Shown here: positions 19,428 through 29,131 of the stretch, piece by piece
Numbering within the stretch: position 1 is the first letter of the stretch
Layout: each line of letters begins with the position of its first letter
NCBI RefSeq assembly: GCF_019977755.1
Contig: NZ_AP025144.1
Location: 3,844,001 to 3,908,000, forward strand
DNA from: Vibrio penaeicida
GTDB taxonomy: Bacteria > Pseudomonadota > Gammaproteobacteria > Enterobacterales > Vibrionaceae
Length of the DNA stretch: 64,000 bases
Direction of reading: 5' to 3'
Notes under the pieces: model-generated
The model's database searches: none
What the model was told of the DNA's origin: nothing
Seen by the model: only the letters and a program-made list of their open reading frames with translations
Translations under genes and position numbers: made by a program

Positions 19428-20438
19428 ATGAATGATAGTATCAGTGAAACCTTGCAAAGGCGCCAGCAAACAGAGCCACCAATTCAAAAAGATATTGGCT
19501 CTCCAACAATAAATATTTCAGGCGGGGACACATCTAAATCAGATAACTGCGTATATGTTTTCTGTCCGGAAAGTGATGCTGTTGGAATAATGACGGTTTT
19601 AAAACGGCATTCTCACATACCAGTCTGCTTAAATGACTATTCCATTAGAGACTTTAAAAACAAAACCCTGTGCCATTTCAAAAGTGCGCAACTCTCTCCT
19701 GAACAACAAAGTTTTTTGGTCGCTGCAACTGAATTGGGAGCGCAAATAGAGCCTTTAGTGAGCTTCCTAGATCGAGCACTAGGGTACACTGAAACCGAGC
19801 TTCTTCATAGTGGGTACTTCTTACACCAAAAAGCATTTTCCATCCTGTCTAGTAGAAAAAATAGCTGGGAAAAAAGAAGTATTGACCTGTTATTTGTATT
19901 TCTTCTTGCGTGGGCAGCCATTCCCATAGGCTTATTCACTGCATTACTTATTAAGCTTGAATCCCCGGGTCCAGTCTTCTTCAAACAAAGAAGAACGGGA
20001 CAGTTTAATGATGAATTCGATGTAATAAAATTCAGATCAATGAGGAATGATGCCGAAAAGGATGGAGCAAAATGGGCTTCACAAAACGACGCCCGTGTTA
20101 CCCGCGTTGGAAAGTTTATTCGAAGAACTCGTATTGATGAGTTACCTCAACTAATTAATGTCCTTAAAAATGAAATGTCGATGGTCGGCCCACGCCCAGA
20201 GCGAGAAATTTTCATTAAAAAGTTGGAAGAGGAAATTCCTTATTATCGTTTTCGCCACGCGGTAAAACCTGGTGTTACTGGTTTAGCTCAGGTTAAGTAC
20301 CCATACGGGGCATCAGTAGAAGATGCTATATGGAAGCACAAATACGATATTTTTTATATAAAACATCAAAATTGGCGCATGGAGTTAAAAATTTTGCTTC
20401 TAACAATTAAAACTGTTTTATTCGGGATGGGTCGTTAA
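19428..20438 (+). CDS. Undecaprenyl-phosphate sugar-1-P transferase, atypical N-terminus
   Basis: The C-terminal 190 residues are a full bacterial sugar transferase: a hydrophobic helix (SIDLLFVFLLAWAAIPIGL), [54 protein letters not shown] and KPGVTGLAQV. The N-terminal 140 residues are soluble and not the four-helix/CoA-binding part of WcaJ; their role is unknown. The ATG at 19428 is chosen because the 33 residues that an upstream ATG would add look non-native. It would start glycan synthesis on undecaprenyl phosphate. It is a second initiating enzyme besides the one at 3.1 kb and points away from the rhamnose operon. Confidence 0.85.
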   Translation: MNDSISETLQRRQQTEPPIQKDIGSPTINISGGDTSKSDNCVYVFCPESDAVGIMTVLKRHSHIPVCLNDYSIRDFKNKTLCHFKSAQLSPEQQSFLVAATELGAQIEPLVSFLDRALGYTETELLHSGYFLHQKAFSILSSRKNSWEKRSIDLLFVFLLAWAAIPIGLFTALLIKLESPGPVFFKQRRTGQFNDEFDVIKFRSMRNDAEKDGAKWASQNDARVTRVGKFIRRTRIDELPQLINVLKNEMSMVGPRPEREIFIKKLEEEIPYYRFRHAVKPGVTGLAQVKYPYGASVEDAIWKHKYDIFYIKHQNWRMELKILLLTIKTVLFGMGR

Positions 20439-20708
20439 AGAAAAGGTGAGGCAGGGTAAAGTTGCTCTGTAGTATCGCTCTATCTTGTGATAAGTAAAAA
20501 AATACGATACTTTCCTATGAATTATACCTTAACAAAAAGTCACAAATTGTCAGCAAAATTGCAGGGCATCCGTATGGGTGGTTGATTTTTAGCCACCTCT
20601 ATCAATCCCGCCACAAGGGCTTGTTCCAAGAAAGCGGGTTTCATCATGCAGCGTTTCTGTTTCATTGGTGGGTTCCGCTCTGAGTATGTTCGGTATCATG
20701 TGCCCGTC
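20439..20708. other. Non-coding stretch with an unassigned short peptide relic
   Basis: These 270 bp lie between the sugar transferase stop and the left inverted repeat of the first IS. From 20647 a short plus-strand reading frame begins MQRFCFIGGFRSEYVRYHVP and runs straight into the IS end, so it may be a fragment of a gene cut by the insertion. A small GGTGG/CCACC inverted repeat with a T-rich loop is near 20578. No function is claimed. Confidence 0.35.
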
Positions 20709-20724
20709 ATTCCGCAGCCAATTT
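20709..20724 (+). repeat. Left terminal inverted repeat of the DUF4277-type IS
   Basis: Sixteen bases identical to the reverse complement of 22126-22141. Confidence 0.85.
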
Positions 20725-20835
20725 CAGAATTAAAATAATGTGAACCCAGTGATCGTTTGCAGCTATTAGTGCGATAGACCTCTTGATCGCGCTCCCCAGT
20801 TTTGATCTATTACTGCTATTTAACGAACGCTTATT

Positions 20836-22127
20836 ATGTCTACTACTCAACCTATCATTAAACGCCTAGACCACTTAAGGCTAACCGCTGCTTTCTGCCA
20901 TGAAGTCGGTTTACCAGGTATTATTGGTCGCATCACTCCCAAATACTCGGATCACAACGTATCACATGGCGACGCTGTCTTAGCACTGATTCTGAATGGC
21001 CTTGGCTTTCACAGCAGAACGCTGTATATGTTCTCTGACTTCTTCGAGACGAAGCCTGCAACCAAGTTGCTCGCTAAAGACATTGAAGCACACAGTTTAA
21101 CTGACGATGTACTTGGACGTACATTAGATGCTTTATATGAAATAGATGCGTCCGTACTCTATGAAGCTATAGCAGAGCATGTCGATAATGAGCTTGGACT
21201 AAAAACAGACTCTGTCCATCTTGATATTACTAGCTTTTATATCGATGGTTAGTACGCCCAAGGCGAAGATCTTAATGCCATAAAACTGGTAAAAGTCTAC
21301 AGCCGAGACCAACGTCCAGAACTAAATCAAGTGGTCCTTGAGCTGATTTGTGAAAACCAAGCTGACCTACCTGTTTAATTGCAAGCGCTCAATGGCAACA
21401 CCAATAATGCTAAGGCATTTTCAGAGGTCACTAAACGACATATTCATTGTCTAAAGGCTGCTCAAAACAGTCGCTACTTCATCGCCGATGCCTCTCAGTA
21501 CACGGAAGAATGCATTTGTTCACTAGATGAGCAACAGCAGAAGTTTACTACTCGCGTTCCAATGACTATCAAGTCAGCCAAAGAAGCTCTATTGGTCCTT
21601 GAGTCGGAGCAGTTAAGCAGTATCGACAATGGCTACTCGGGTTACTGGGTTGATGCTGACTATGGCTCGGTATCTCAGAAGTGGCCGTTGGTTCATAGTG
21701 AGCAAGCAATGAGCAACTTCGCCAGCCAGTGTCATTTGCTTAGCTTTGCGCAACCGATCATCGTTAAAGAGCCAATCTACTCAGGTCGCAGTCGGCAGAA
21801 GAAAAACACGAAGCCAACGATACCGACTACTCCGATCTAACGATGGTTGCGTTGCTTGAGCATTACAAGTCCCAGCAAAAGGTAAAGCACGATTTTCGCT
21901 TCTTGAAAAGCCCAGAGCTCCGAACATCATCAATTTTCCTGAAGAAGCCTCAGCGAATCGAGGCACTGCTAATGATCATGACGCTTAGCCTTCTCGTTTA
22001 CGCAAGCTTAGAGCACAAAAACCGAAAAAATCTCACCAAGACCAAGGAATTATTTCCTATTACGATAAAAAACAAGACTACAACCATACATACCGACGGC
22101 ACACTGTATGACGCGGTTTTTTCCTAA
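20836..22127 (+). pseudogene. DUF4277-type transposase, broken
   Basis: The reading starts at ATG 20836 with the DUF4277 N-terminal pattern (GDAVLALILNGLGFHSRTLY, then LTDDVLGRTLDALYE). It meets an in-frame TAG at about 21250 inside the DDE-domain start (LDITSFYIDG), a TAA at about 21376, and a frameshift before about 21843, after which KHDFRFLKSPEL and IEALLMIMTLSLLVYASLEH continue the transposase C-terminus. The pieces are in order and together give a near full-length DDE transposase, so this was once intact. No activity is expected. Confidence 0.85.
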
Positions 22128-22141
22128 ATTGGCTGCGGAAT
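22126..22141 (-). repeat. Right terminal inverted repeat of the DUF4277-type IS
   Basis: Perfect 16-bp complement of 20709-20724. It abuts, and by a few bases may overlap, the end of the neighbouring IS256-family element. Confidence 0.85.
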
Positions 22142-23324
22142 CTCGGATAACACAGATTTCTAAACACTACCCGGTTCAGAGCTTGTCGCCAGTTTCTAAT
22201 CGGTATCGTCCATTTTTTGGAGGCATCTCGGATCGTTAGGTAAATCACCTTTCGAGCGGACTCATCTGTTGGGAACAGCTTACGTTTCTTAATCGCTTTT
22301 CTACTAGCACTGTTTAGTAACTCAATAGCCTTAGTCACATAAATCGCTCGACGAATATCCTTTGGGTAGTAAAACAGGGTATTGAGCTTATCCCTATGCG
22401 TCGTCCAAGAACGATTGATTTGAGGATAATTACTCCCCCATCGATCAGAGAACTGCTCTAGAGCCAACAGCGACTCATCTTCAGTGATAGATTGATAGAT
22501 TTTCTTTAGGTCAGTCGTCACCGCCTTGTAGTCCTTCCAAGGAACATATTTCACCGAGTTTCGCATCATATGTACGATACGGAGTTGTATTTGAGTCTCA
22601 GAGAATATTGTATTGATAGCATCGGGAAAGCCCTTAAGTCCGTCAACACAAGCGATAAGAATATTATTAATCCCACAATTTTGAAGATCTGTTAGTACAT
22701 TAAGCCAGAACTTGGCGCCTTTCATTTCCGTAAGCCACATACCAAGCAGTTCTTTCTGCCCTTCCATATTAGCACCCAGTACTAGAAACACCGATTTGTT
22801 TATGAGTTGCTTGTCTAGACGTACCTTAACCGCAATGCAATCACAATAGACTATAGGGTAAATTTCGTCGAGAGCTCGTGATTGCCATTCAACGACTTGC
22901 TCAAGTACCGAAGCAGTCACCTTCTATATCAGGGTTGGCTATACATCAGCGTCATACATTTCCTTGAAGGTTGAGATGATTTCACGCATGGTCATGCCTT
23001 TAGCGCAAAGGCTTAGTATCTTGTCATCCATGGATGGGAATCGGGTTTTGAACCTGCGAACTAGTTAGGAGTCAAAACTGGCTTCACGGTCACAAGAAAC
23101 GTCGATATCAACCTCTCCATCGTCGGTAATGATTGACTTGCCCGAGTAGCCATTGCGGAATTGCTTCTAGTTCTAGGTTGATATTTTTGATAACTAAGGT
23201 GCTCATCATGTTCAACGTTTAACGCCTTCTCAACGGATACCTTGGTAAACATTTTAAGATCAGACTCTGTCTTAATTGACTTCGCTGCTTCACCAGTGAA
23301 CGCTTCAAGTGCTTTATTGTCCAT
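22142..23324 (-). pseudogene. IS256-family transposase, broken
   Basis: The 5' part from ATG 23324 reads MDNKALEAFTGEAAKS and KALNVEHDEHLSYQKY, typical for the IS256/Mutator N-terminus, then loses frame near 23170 and again near 22930. The main part (about 22920-22142) contains the DDE core: IYPIVYCDCIAVKVR, the IACVDGLKGFPDAI block and NWRQALNR at the C-terminus. The normal C-terminal residues after NWRQALNR are replaced by out-of-family sequence. Inactive relic. Confidence 0.82.
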
Positions 23325-23376
23325 CCATAGACTTTAAGGTTTCAGTTTAGACAGTTGCACAGAATTCAGGACATTC
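22142..23376 (-). mobile_element. IS256-family insertion sequence, decayed (ends approximate)
   Basis: An IS256-type transposase pseudogene occupies most of this span. Possible imperfect ends are GAAT(C)TC-like bases near 22138 and their counterpart GAATGTCC on the minus strand at about 23376, each followed inward by TCTAAAC. Exact ends and any target duplication could not be fixed. It lies directly after the DUF4277-type element and 50 bp before the manA stop codon. Confidence 0.6.
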
Positions 23377-23425
23377 TCTAGAAAAAATGAAGTTAATGAG
23401 CTATATTTTATAAAGTCAAAACAAT

Positions 23426-24601
23426 CTAGACATATACTCTTACCAATTTTGCAGCACCCATTAAGTTATATTTACCTAAAGAACCTGACAGGAAAACTGA
23501 CTCTCCTTTAGAAATCAAAACCTCATCACCATCAAAAAAAACCCTACTTCTGCCTTCCAAACATAGTAAGATTTCCGCTTTCTTCGAATTAATCTCAACA
23601 CTAGCTTGTACATGTATAACTTCAAAACAAAAGTCATTGACAGGTACGGGGTACCTAAGAACCTCACCCATTTTAATAGGGCTTACTTTAATATTATCTC
23701 TTTGAGTTGAAATAAAATTTGTATTCGATATTAACTCTGGAATGTCAATATATTTCGATGTCAATCCGGCCCGAAGAACATTATCTGAATTAGCCATAAC
23801 TTCAACACCAACACCTTGGACATAAGAGTGAGGAGTTTTTGCATTTAAAAACATAGCTTCGCCTGGCTCTAACCTTATAATATTAAGGAATAATGGTGAA
23901 AAAACCCCTATATCAGTTTTATATAGAGATATAAGCTTTTTAGCTAAAGACATAGCCTCCCTAATATCAACATTGTCCCAACTCCTTCCAGTTAAAGTAT
24001 CAAGTTCTTTTATCACTTGATATTTTATTTTATTTTCTAACGAAAGTAAGCCAACAAAGAAATCATGTAGCACTACTTCCTCTGATTCATCATTCATTAA
24101 CTTTGATATTAAAGGAGACAATTTTTCTATCTCTAAGGCAGAGAAAATTCGGAAAATCTCAGCAGGAGAGCGAAAACCATTCATAGAAAGGTATGGACTA
24201 ATCGCATAAATCAACTCTGGCTTATGATTAGAATCCTTATAATTTCTCGTTGGAGAACTAAGAGACAAACCTTGTTCATTCTCTCTTTCAAAACCTAATA
24301 TTGCAGATTCCTTATCTGGATGAACTTGTATAGAAAGCGGGGCTTGTGCCGCTAATATCTTCATAAGGAATGGAAGCTCGTTAGAACACTTGATATTCTT
24401 TGAGCTTTCGCTAATTAACTCACTTAATAAAATTATTTTTCCATTACGTAATGAGACTTTTGACCCCCCATTAGGATGAGTCCCCATCCATAACTCAGCT
24501 TGCGGTAAAGCTTGCTCGTTAGGTATATTATATAACTCATTAAAAGCGGTTTTACTTCCCCAATCAAAGTTTTTAACAGTATTTATTAGTTTATAAATCA
24601 T
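23426..24601 (-). CDS. manA: Mannose-6-phosphate isomerase, type I
   Basis: This zinc enzyme interconverts fructose-6-phosphate and mannose-6-phosphate, the entry to GDP-mannose. The 391-residue protein has NFDWGSKTAF and AELWMGTHPNGGS at the N-terminus, LSIQVHPDKESA with zinc-binding residues, NHKPELIYAI, and the active-site block LNAKTPHSYVQGVGVEVMANSDN. It is the last gene of the GDP-mannose/fucose operon, so all mannose steps from the central pool are encoded here. It ends beside the IS256 relic. Confidence 0.93.
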   Translation of the reverse strand: MIYKLINTVKNFDWGSKTAFNELYNIPNEQALPQAELWMGTHPNGGSKVSLRNGKIILLSELISESSKNIKCSNELPFLMKILAAQAPLSIQVHPDKESAILGFERENEQGLSLSSPTRNYKDSNHKPELIYAISPYLSMNGFRSPAEIFRIFSALEIEKLSPLISKLMNDESEEVVLHDFFVGLLSLENKIKYQVIKELDTLTGRSWDNVDIREAMSLAKKLISLYKTDIGVFSPLFLNIIRLEPGEAMFLNAKTPHSYVQGVGVEVMANSDNVLRAGLTSKYIDIPELISNTNFISTQRDNIKVSPIKMGEVLRYPVPVNDFCFEVIHVQASVEINSKKAEILLCLEGRSRVFFDGDEVLISKGESVFLSGSLGKYNLMGAAKLVRVYV

Positions 24602-24657
24602 ATTAACTTTATATATCCCAAAAAACCAAGAGTAAAAACCAAGCTAGCAATAAAAAA

Positions 24658-25673
24658 TCAAAGTTTACTATATAATTCCCTATAGTATAATTTTGAGTTG
24701 TTTATGTCGAAATATTTTGCGGCACGTAATGAGTTCCCTTTAATTTCGGCATAGTTTTCTATAATGTGCTCAATCGCTTTTCTTATGTTATAAACATCAT
24801 TTAAAACTAAAACCCCATTATCTTTGATAATTTCACTGCATCCACCAACATCACTAATAACAATTGGAACACCAGCAGAGGCGGCTTCCAAAGCAGACAT
24901 TGGCATTCCTTCACTATCTGAAATTAAAGCAAACAGGTCATAATTACAGAAGCTATCGAAACCTCCAACTTCTCCTAAAAAATTCACATTGTCGTAACGA
25001 GGAAGCTGACATTTTAAATCACCAGCACCAACTATATCCAACTTAACATTATCCATTCCTTTTACTGCTTCAATAAGAAGCTCAGGTCTTTTAGGCTTAG
25101 TTAACCTTCCCAAGAAAATTATTCTCAAGCATTTTTCAGTTTTGGTGTTTTTACTTTTAACTTTAGGATAAACACTATTCCTAATATAATGAAGTTTATT
25201 TTCTTTAATTCCAATTATATTTTCTGCATCTTCTCTATCTTTTTTTGAAACACACATAACACCGCATCTGTAAATAGCGAAAGTATTCTTTCCAAAATTA
25301 TAAATGCTTTCTTAAGTTTCCCACCATTATATATACAAGACCATCCATGAGAAACATAGACAACCTTTAATTCTTTATGAAATGGCTTAATTAATCTAGC
25401 ATATACCCCTGCATTAGCAGAGCTAGCAACGATTAAGTTAATATTGTTTTCCTTTAAAAATTTTAAAATTTCCATGACATTAGAAATTTTAAACCCCTTA
25501 TCTAAACCTGGTAGAAAAAGAGTTTTTTTTACATTTATCTCTTGAGACAACCACCCAGGTTTGTTAGTGATTAAGAATGATGATACTTCTTTTTCAAATA
25601 AGGAAATCTGATCTTTTACCCAAGTTTGCGCCCCACCAACCTCAGATTTTGATATTATATACGCCACGTTCAT
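24658..25673 (-). pseudogene. GT4 glycosyltransferase, split by a 2-bp indel
   Basis: Two overlapping frames form one GT4 enzyme of about 337 residues. The 5' part (ATG 25673) has YIISKSEVGGAQTWVKDQ, the acceptor-domain start, and KVVYVSHGWSCIY. The 3' part has IIFLGRLTKPKRPELLIEA and the donor-site block ALISDSEGMPMSALEAASAG with the E-x7-E pair. The frames switch in a (CA)3 tract on the plus strand (25251-25256); removing one dinucleotide gives an uninterrupted DAVLCVSKKDRED. Located between manB and manA, it probably added mannose or another capsule sugar. Functional state unknown. Confidence 0.78.
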
Positions 25674-25702
25674 AATAAATTTACTTATACACCATTAAAA
25701 AT

Positions 25703-27130
25703 TCATTTCTTAGATAACACATCTAGTATTTTTTCAACTAAAAATTCTGCATTGATCATACTGCCAGCCTCACAATAACAGCGAAGTTCAGAAGCATTAC
25801 CAGAAGGGCGTAAATGAATAATCGTACCATTAGAAAGCTCTAATCTTAAACCATCTGTGTTATCAATATGGACAGCATTAAGCTCTGAGAAACCCAGAGA
25901 ATCTAATAACTGTTTAGTATTTTGACGACCGCTTTTCAATATCGATAAGCTCTTTTCTGTCGCAAAATTCTGAATACGATCACTATACGTAAAGCGCTGT
26001 GGTAATTTACTTACCAAGCTTTTGATCGATGATTTTTTCGCTAAAGAAAGCAACATTAGCGCAGGTAGAACAGCGTCTCGGGTTGGCAAAGCTTTTAAAG
26101 ATTTTCCATTCACCGATACATCACTTCCTAGCAAGTATCCCCCGTTAGCTTCAAATCCTGCAATTCTTTTATAAACTTTTGCTAATTCTGAAAACTCTGC
26201 AATAACGTAAGGCGAGCCAATTCGGGTTTTAGAAACAACTTCGAATTCGGGTGATTCAGCGATAATCGTGTTGCAACTAACAGGCACAGCCAACGCTTCA
26301 ATTTGAAGCGCTTGCGAACAAAGCAAACCTAGGATATCACCTCTCAACCATTCACCGCTCTCATCTGTAACTAAAGGGCGATCACCATCTCCATCGGTCG
26401 AAAAAATAAAATCTAAATTATATTGTTTGGACCAAAAACGTGCCTTTTCTTTGTCAGATTCAGCGACAGCTTCGGTATCAATTGGAACAAACTCATCAGT
26501 ACGCTCCAATGAAATGACTTCAGCCCCAAGCGATTCAAAGAGTCCTTGGTAAATATCTCTCCCGGCACTTGAATGTTCATAAATACCAATACGCTTTCCT
26601 GCCAGTAAATCTGCATCAAACAGGTCGGTATAACGTGTTAGGTAAAGCTCAACCGCTCGGAAATTAACCGTTAACTCAGGCAGATCATTGATAGTACTAA
26701 AGCCTACCCTCTCGGTTAAGATTGCTTGTTCATCTGCTTTAGTGATCTCTCCATCTGGGCGATAAAACTTAATTCCATTGCGATCAAATGGGATATGAGA
26801 TCCAGTCACCATGATGCAAGGCATATTATCTTGCATTGCGGTAAAAGCCAGAGCAGGAGTGGGTACAACACCATAGTAAATAGCATCTACACCTGCATCA
26901 GTAAGCGCTTGAATTACTGCTTTTGCCATTACTGGGCTGCTAGGGCGGTTGTCGATTGCCACAGCCATTTGATTGAAAGTAAAATTGCTACGCATTGATG
27001 CCACAAATGCGTGAGTAAAAGCAGCACAGACGTCCGATGTAAACTTAGTGACGAGCCCTCGCGCACCACTAGTACCAAACTGAACACCAGAAGCATCAAG
27101 CACTTCACTACTGATTAATTTTGTCACCAT
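25703..27130 (-). CDS. manB: Phosphomannomutase
   Basis: This enzyme converts mannose-6-phosphate to mannose-1-phosphate. The 475-residue protein has the four alpha-phosphohexomutase blocks: [13 protein letters not shown] with the phospho-serine, [10 protein letters not shown] for Mg2+, [12 protein letters not shown] for sugar recognition, and [13 protein letters not shown] for the phosphate. The active loop reads TGSHIP rather than the common TASHNP, as in the Vibrio RfbB/ManB group. AGGAAA precedes the ATG. It is 22 bp after manC. Confidence 0.92.
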   Translation of the reverse strand: MVTKLISSEVLDASGVQFGTSGARGLVTKFTSDVCAAFTHAFVASMRSNFTFNQMAVAIDNRPSSPVMAKAVIQALTDAGVDAIYYGVVPTPALAFTAMQDNMPCIMVTGSHIPFDRNGIKFYRPDGEITKADEQAILTERVGFSTINDLPELTVNFRAVELYLTRYTDLFDADLLAGKRIGIYEHSSAGRDIYQGLFESLGAEVISLERTDEFVPIDTEAVAESDKEKARFWSKQYNLDFIFSTDGDGDRPLVTDESGEWLRGDILGLLCSQALQIEALAVPVSCNTIIAESPEFEVVSKTRIGSPYVIAEFSELAKVYKRIAGFEANGGYLLGSDVSVNGKSLKALPTRDAVLPALMLLSLAKKSSIKSLVSKLPQRFTYSDRIQNFATEKSLSILKSGRQNTKQLLDSLGFSELNAVHIDNTDGLRLELSNGTIIHLRPSGNASELRCYCEAGSMINAEFLVEKILDVLSKK

Positions 27131-27152
27131 AATTTCCTATCTCAATAAGTAG

Positions 27153-28595
27153 TTAGTAGTCGCCGCCAAACTTAGATGCTTGCTCATCAAAGCGAACAAT
27201 ATCGTCTTCTTCTAAGTACGATCCAGAACGAACTTCAATTAGCTCCAAGGGCACTTGTCCTGGATTTTCTACGGAGTGCGGAGTCCCCAGTGGAATATAA
27301 GTTGACTGGTTTTCAGTAAGTAGGAAAGTTTCATCACCTTTTGTCACTTTAGCCGTACCTGACACGACAACCCAATGCTCAGCTCTATGATAATGCATCT
27401 GAAGAGCCGTTTTCTCTTTTGGCTTAACTAACACTTGCTTCACATGGTAACGCTCACCTTCAGATACCGTCTCATGGGACCCCCATGGGCGATATACCTC
27501 TTGATGCTGCTGACACTCTGCTCGGTTTTGTTGTTTTAGCTGATTTACAATCGACTTTACATCTTGGACCTTGTCTTTATCAGCAACTAGCACCGCATCT
27601 TTTGTTTCTACAACGATCAGGTTTTCGACACCAACGGTAGCAACAAGTTTATCTTGTGAATAAATATAACTATTATGAGTCTGCTCAGTTAACACATCAC
27701 CGCGAGTTGCATTGCCCTTTGCATCTTTATCATTTACGCCCCATAATGCAGACCAAGAACCAACATCACTCCAATTAGCGTCCATTGGAACAACAACAGC
27801 TTTTTCTGTTTTTTCCATTACCGCGAAATCGATTGATTCGTCAGGGATCTGTGAGAACAGTTCAGATGACATACGAATAAAGTCTAGATCGTCAAAATGA
27901 CTATCGTACGCATTTTCACATGCTTTCAAGATATCTGGCCTGAACTTTGCTAGCTCTTCAAGATAGGTAGATGCTTTGAATAAGAACATACCGCTATTCC
28001 ACAAGTAACTACCATCCTCTAGATATTGCTTTGCAGTTTCGAGGGCAGGCTTTTCAACAAAGCTGTCAACACTAAAGCCTCGACTCTCATCCCCAGCAGT
28101 AACCGTAGCACCGGTTTTAATGTAGCCATAACCTGTTTCGGGTGCATTCGCTTTGATACCAAAAGTGACCATATCACCACGTTGTGCGTACGGAATAGCA
28201 GCTTGCACCGATTGATGGAAAGATTGAGTATCTTTAATTACATGATCAGCTGCAAGAACTAACATCAAAGCATCTTCACATGAAGTTTGATTTTCAGATA
28301 GGGTAAATTTTGCTGCTAAAGTAATAGCGGGAGCAGTATTACGCCCTACTGGTTCCAATAGTATTCCGCTATGATTGCCATTAACACGGCGAAGTTGTTC
28401 AGCAACTAGGAATCGATGTTCTTCATTGCAGATCACAAACGGCGCATTGTGTTCTAGACCAACCATGCGGCTCAACGTTTGCTGAAGCATGGTTTGCTCA
28501 CCAGTTACTGCAAGAAATTGTTTAGGATATTTTGAACGAGATAGAGGCCATAAACGACTGCCTGAACCGCCGGCCATAATTACAGGAATAAGCAT
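27153..28595 (-). CDS. manC: Mannose-1-phosphate guanylyltransferase / mannose-6-phosphate isomerase
   Basis: The 480-residue type II enzyme makes GDP-mannose. VIMAGGSGSRLWPLSRSKYP is the nucleotidyltransferase signature; FVEKPALETAK and LWNSGMFLFKAS are the GMP family blocks. The C-terminal cupin domain has YRPWGSHETV and QMHYHRAEHWVVVSG, the isomerase His motif. The ATG at 28595 is preferred over an upstream TTG because it gives the usual MLIPVIMAGG start. Gene order gmd-fcl-gmm-manC-manB mirrors the colanic-acid cluster. Confidence 0.95.
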   Translation of the reverse strand: MLIPVIMAGGSGSRLWPLSRSKYPKQFLAVTGEQTMLQQTLSRMVGLEHNAPFVICNEEHRFLVAEQLRRVNGNHSGILLEPVGRNTAPAITLAAKFTLSENQTSCEDALMLVLAADHVIKDTQSFHQSVQAAIPYAQRGDMVTFGIKANAPETGYGYIKTGATVTAGDESRGFSVDSFVEKPALETAKQYLEDGSYLWNSGMFLFKASTYLEELAKFRPDILKACENAYDSHFDDLDFIRMSSELFSQIPDESIDFAVMEKTEKAVVVPMDANWSDVGSWSALWGVNDKDAKGNATRGDVLTEQTHNSYIYSQDKLVATVGVENLIVVETKDAVLVADKDKVQDVKSIVNQLKQQNRAECQQHQEVYRPWGSHETVSEGERYHVKQVLVKPKEKTALQMHYHRAEHWVVVSGTAKVTKGDETFLLTENQSTYIPLGTPHSVENPGQVPLELIEVRSGSYLEEDDIVRFDEQASKFGGDY

Positions 28596-28615
28596 AGTCA
28601 ACTCGTTGTTTTTAA

Positions 28616-29089
28616 TTAGGTGATAGTTTTAGTTATTTTTTGAAAATACCATTTAGTATGAATATGTACTTTATCACTGGTCAATAATTCATCTTGATTA
28701 CACCAACGGTAACGAGAATGCTGTACATCCATGGGTAAGTTCAATTCAGAGCGAATGACAATGAGCTTGTAGGCAATCGCGACATAATGAGTCGTAAACT
28801 CATTGCCAAATACATTGTCATCATAGAGGTGTGTATAAGGTCCCATCAGTGTTGCTTGAGAGAGCTTAAACTCATGCCCAAGCTCCTCCAAAGTTAAACG
28901 AGCAAAGGCATCTTCAAGCTTTTCATCTTTAAGAATACGACCACCAGGAACGAACCAGAAACCTTGAGCTGGTCGATTTAAACGCTCTCCAAGTAAAACT
29001 TGACCACTTTCGTCCTCAATAACTAAGTCAATTGAAACTAATGGCGTACTTTCAATCACTTGAGAAAAACGTTGTTTGCTTAAAAACAT
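28616..29089 (-). CDS. gmm: GDP-mannose mannosyl hydrolase (Nudix)
   Basis: This 157-residue cytosolic Nudix protein hydrolyses GDP-mannose or GDP-glucose to GDP and the sugar, tuning sugar-nucleotide levels. FWFVPGGRILKDEKLEDAF with LTLEELG gives the modified Nudix box of the Gmm family, which lacks one usual Glu. LGERLNRPAQGFW is diagnostic for Gmm. It lies between fcl and manC, the place it takes in the E. coli colanic-acid locus. Confidence 0.9.
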   Translation of the reverse strand: MFLSKQRFSQVIESTPLVSIDLVIEDESGQVLLGERLNRPAQGFWFVPGGRILKDEKLEDAFARLTLEELGHEFKLSQATLMGPYTHLYDDNVFGNEFTTHYVAIAYKLIVIRSELNLPMDVQHSRYRWCNQDELLTSDKVHIHTKWYFQKITKTIT

Positions 29090-29131
29090 GTGCTTTGTTT
29101 ACCCCCTTATATTAGCTCTACCCTAGGTACT

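Larger units (their letters stand above)
20709..22141 (+). mobile_element. Insertion sequence with DUF4277-type transposase (IS1634/IS4-like), decayed
   Basis: A transposase pseudogene lies between perfect 16-bp inverted repeats (ATTCCGCAGCCAATTT at the left, its complement at 22126-22141), giving an element of 1433 bp. No target duplication is evident. The transposase is inactive (two stops and a frameshift). Family name is from the transposase pattern; the group assignment is less certain than the element itself. Confidence 0.8.

Noticed and set aside
24658..25257. The 3' half of the GT4 gene read as a stand-alone donor-domain protein.
   Set aside because: It lacks an acceptor domain and a ribosome site, and joins the 5' half after removing one dinucleotide.
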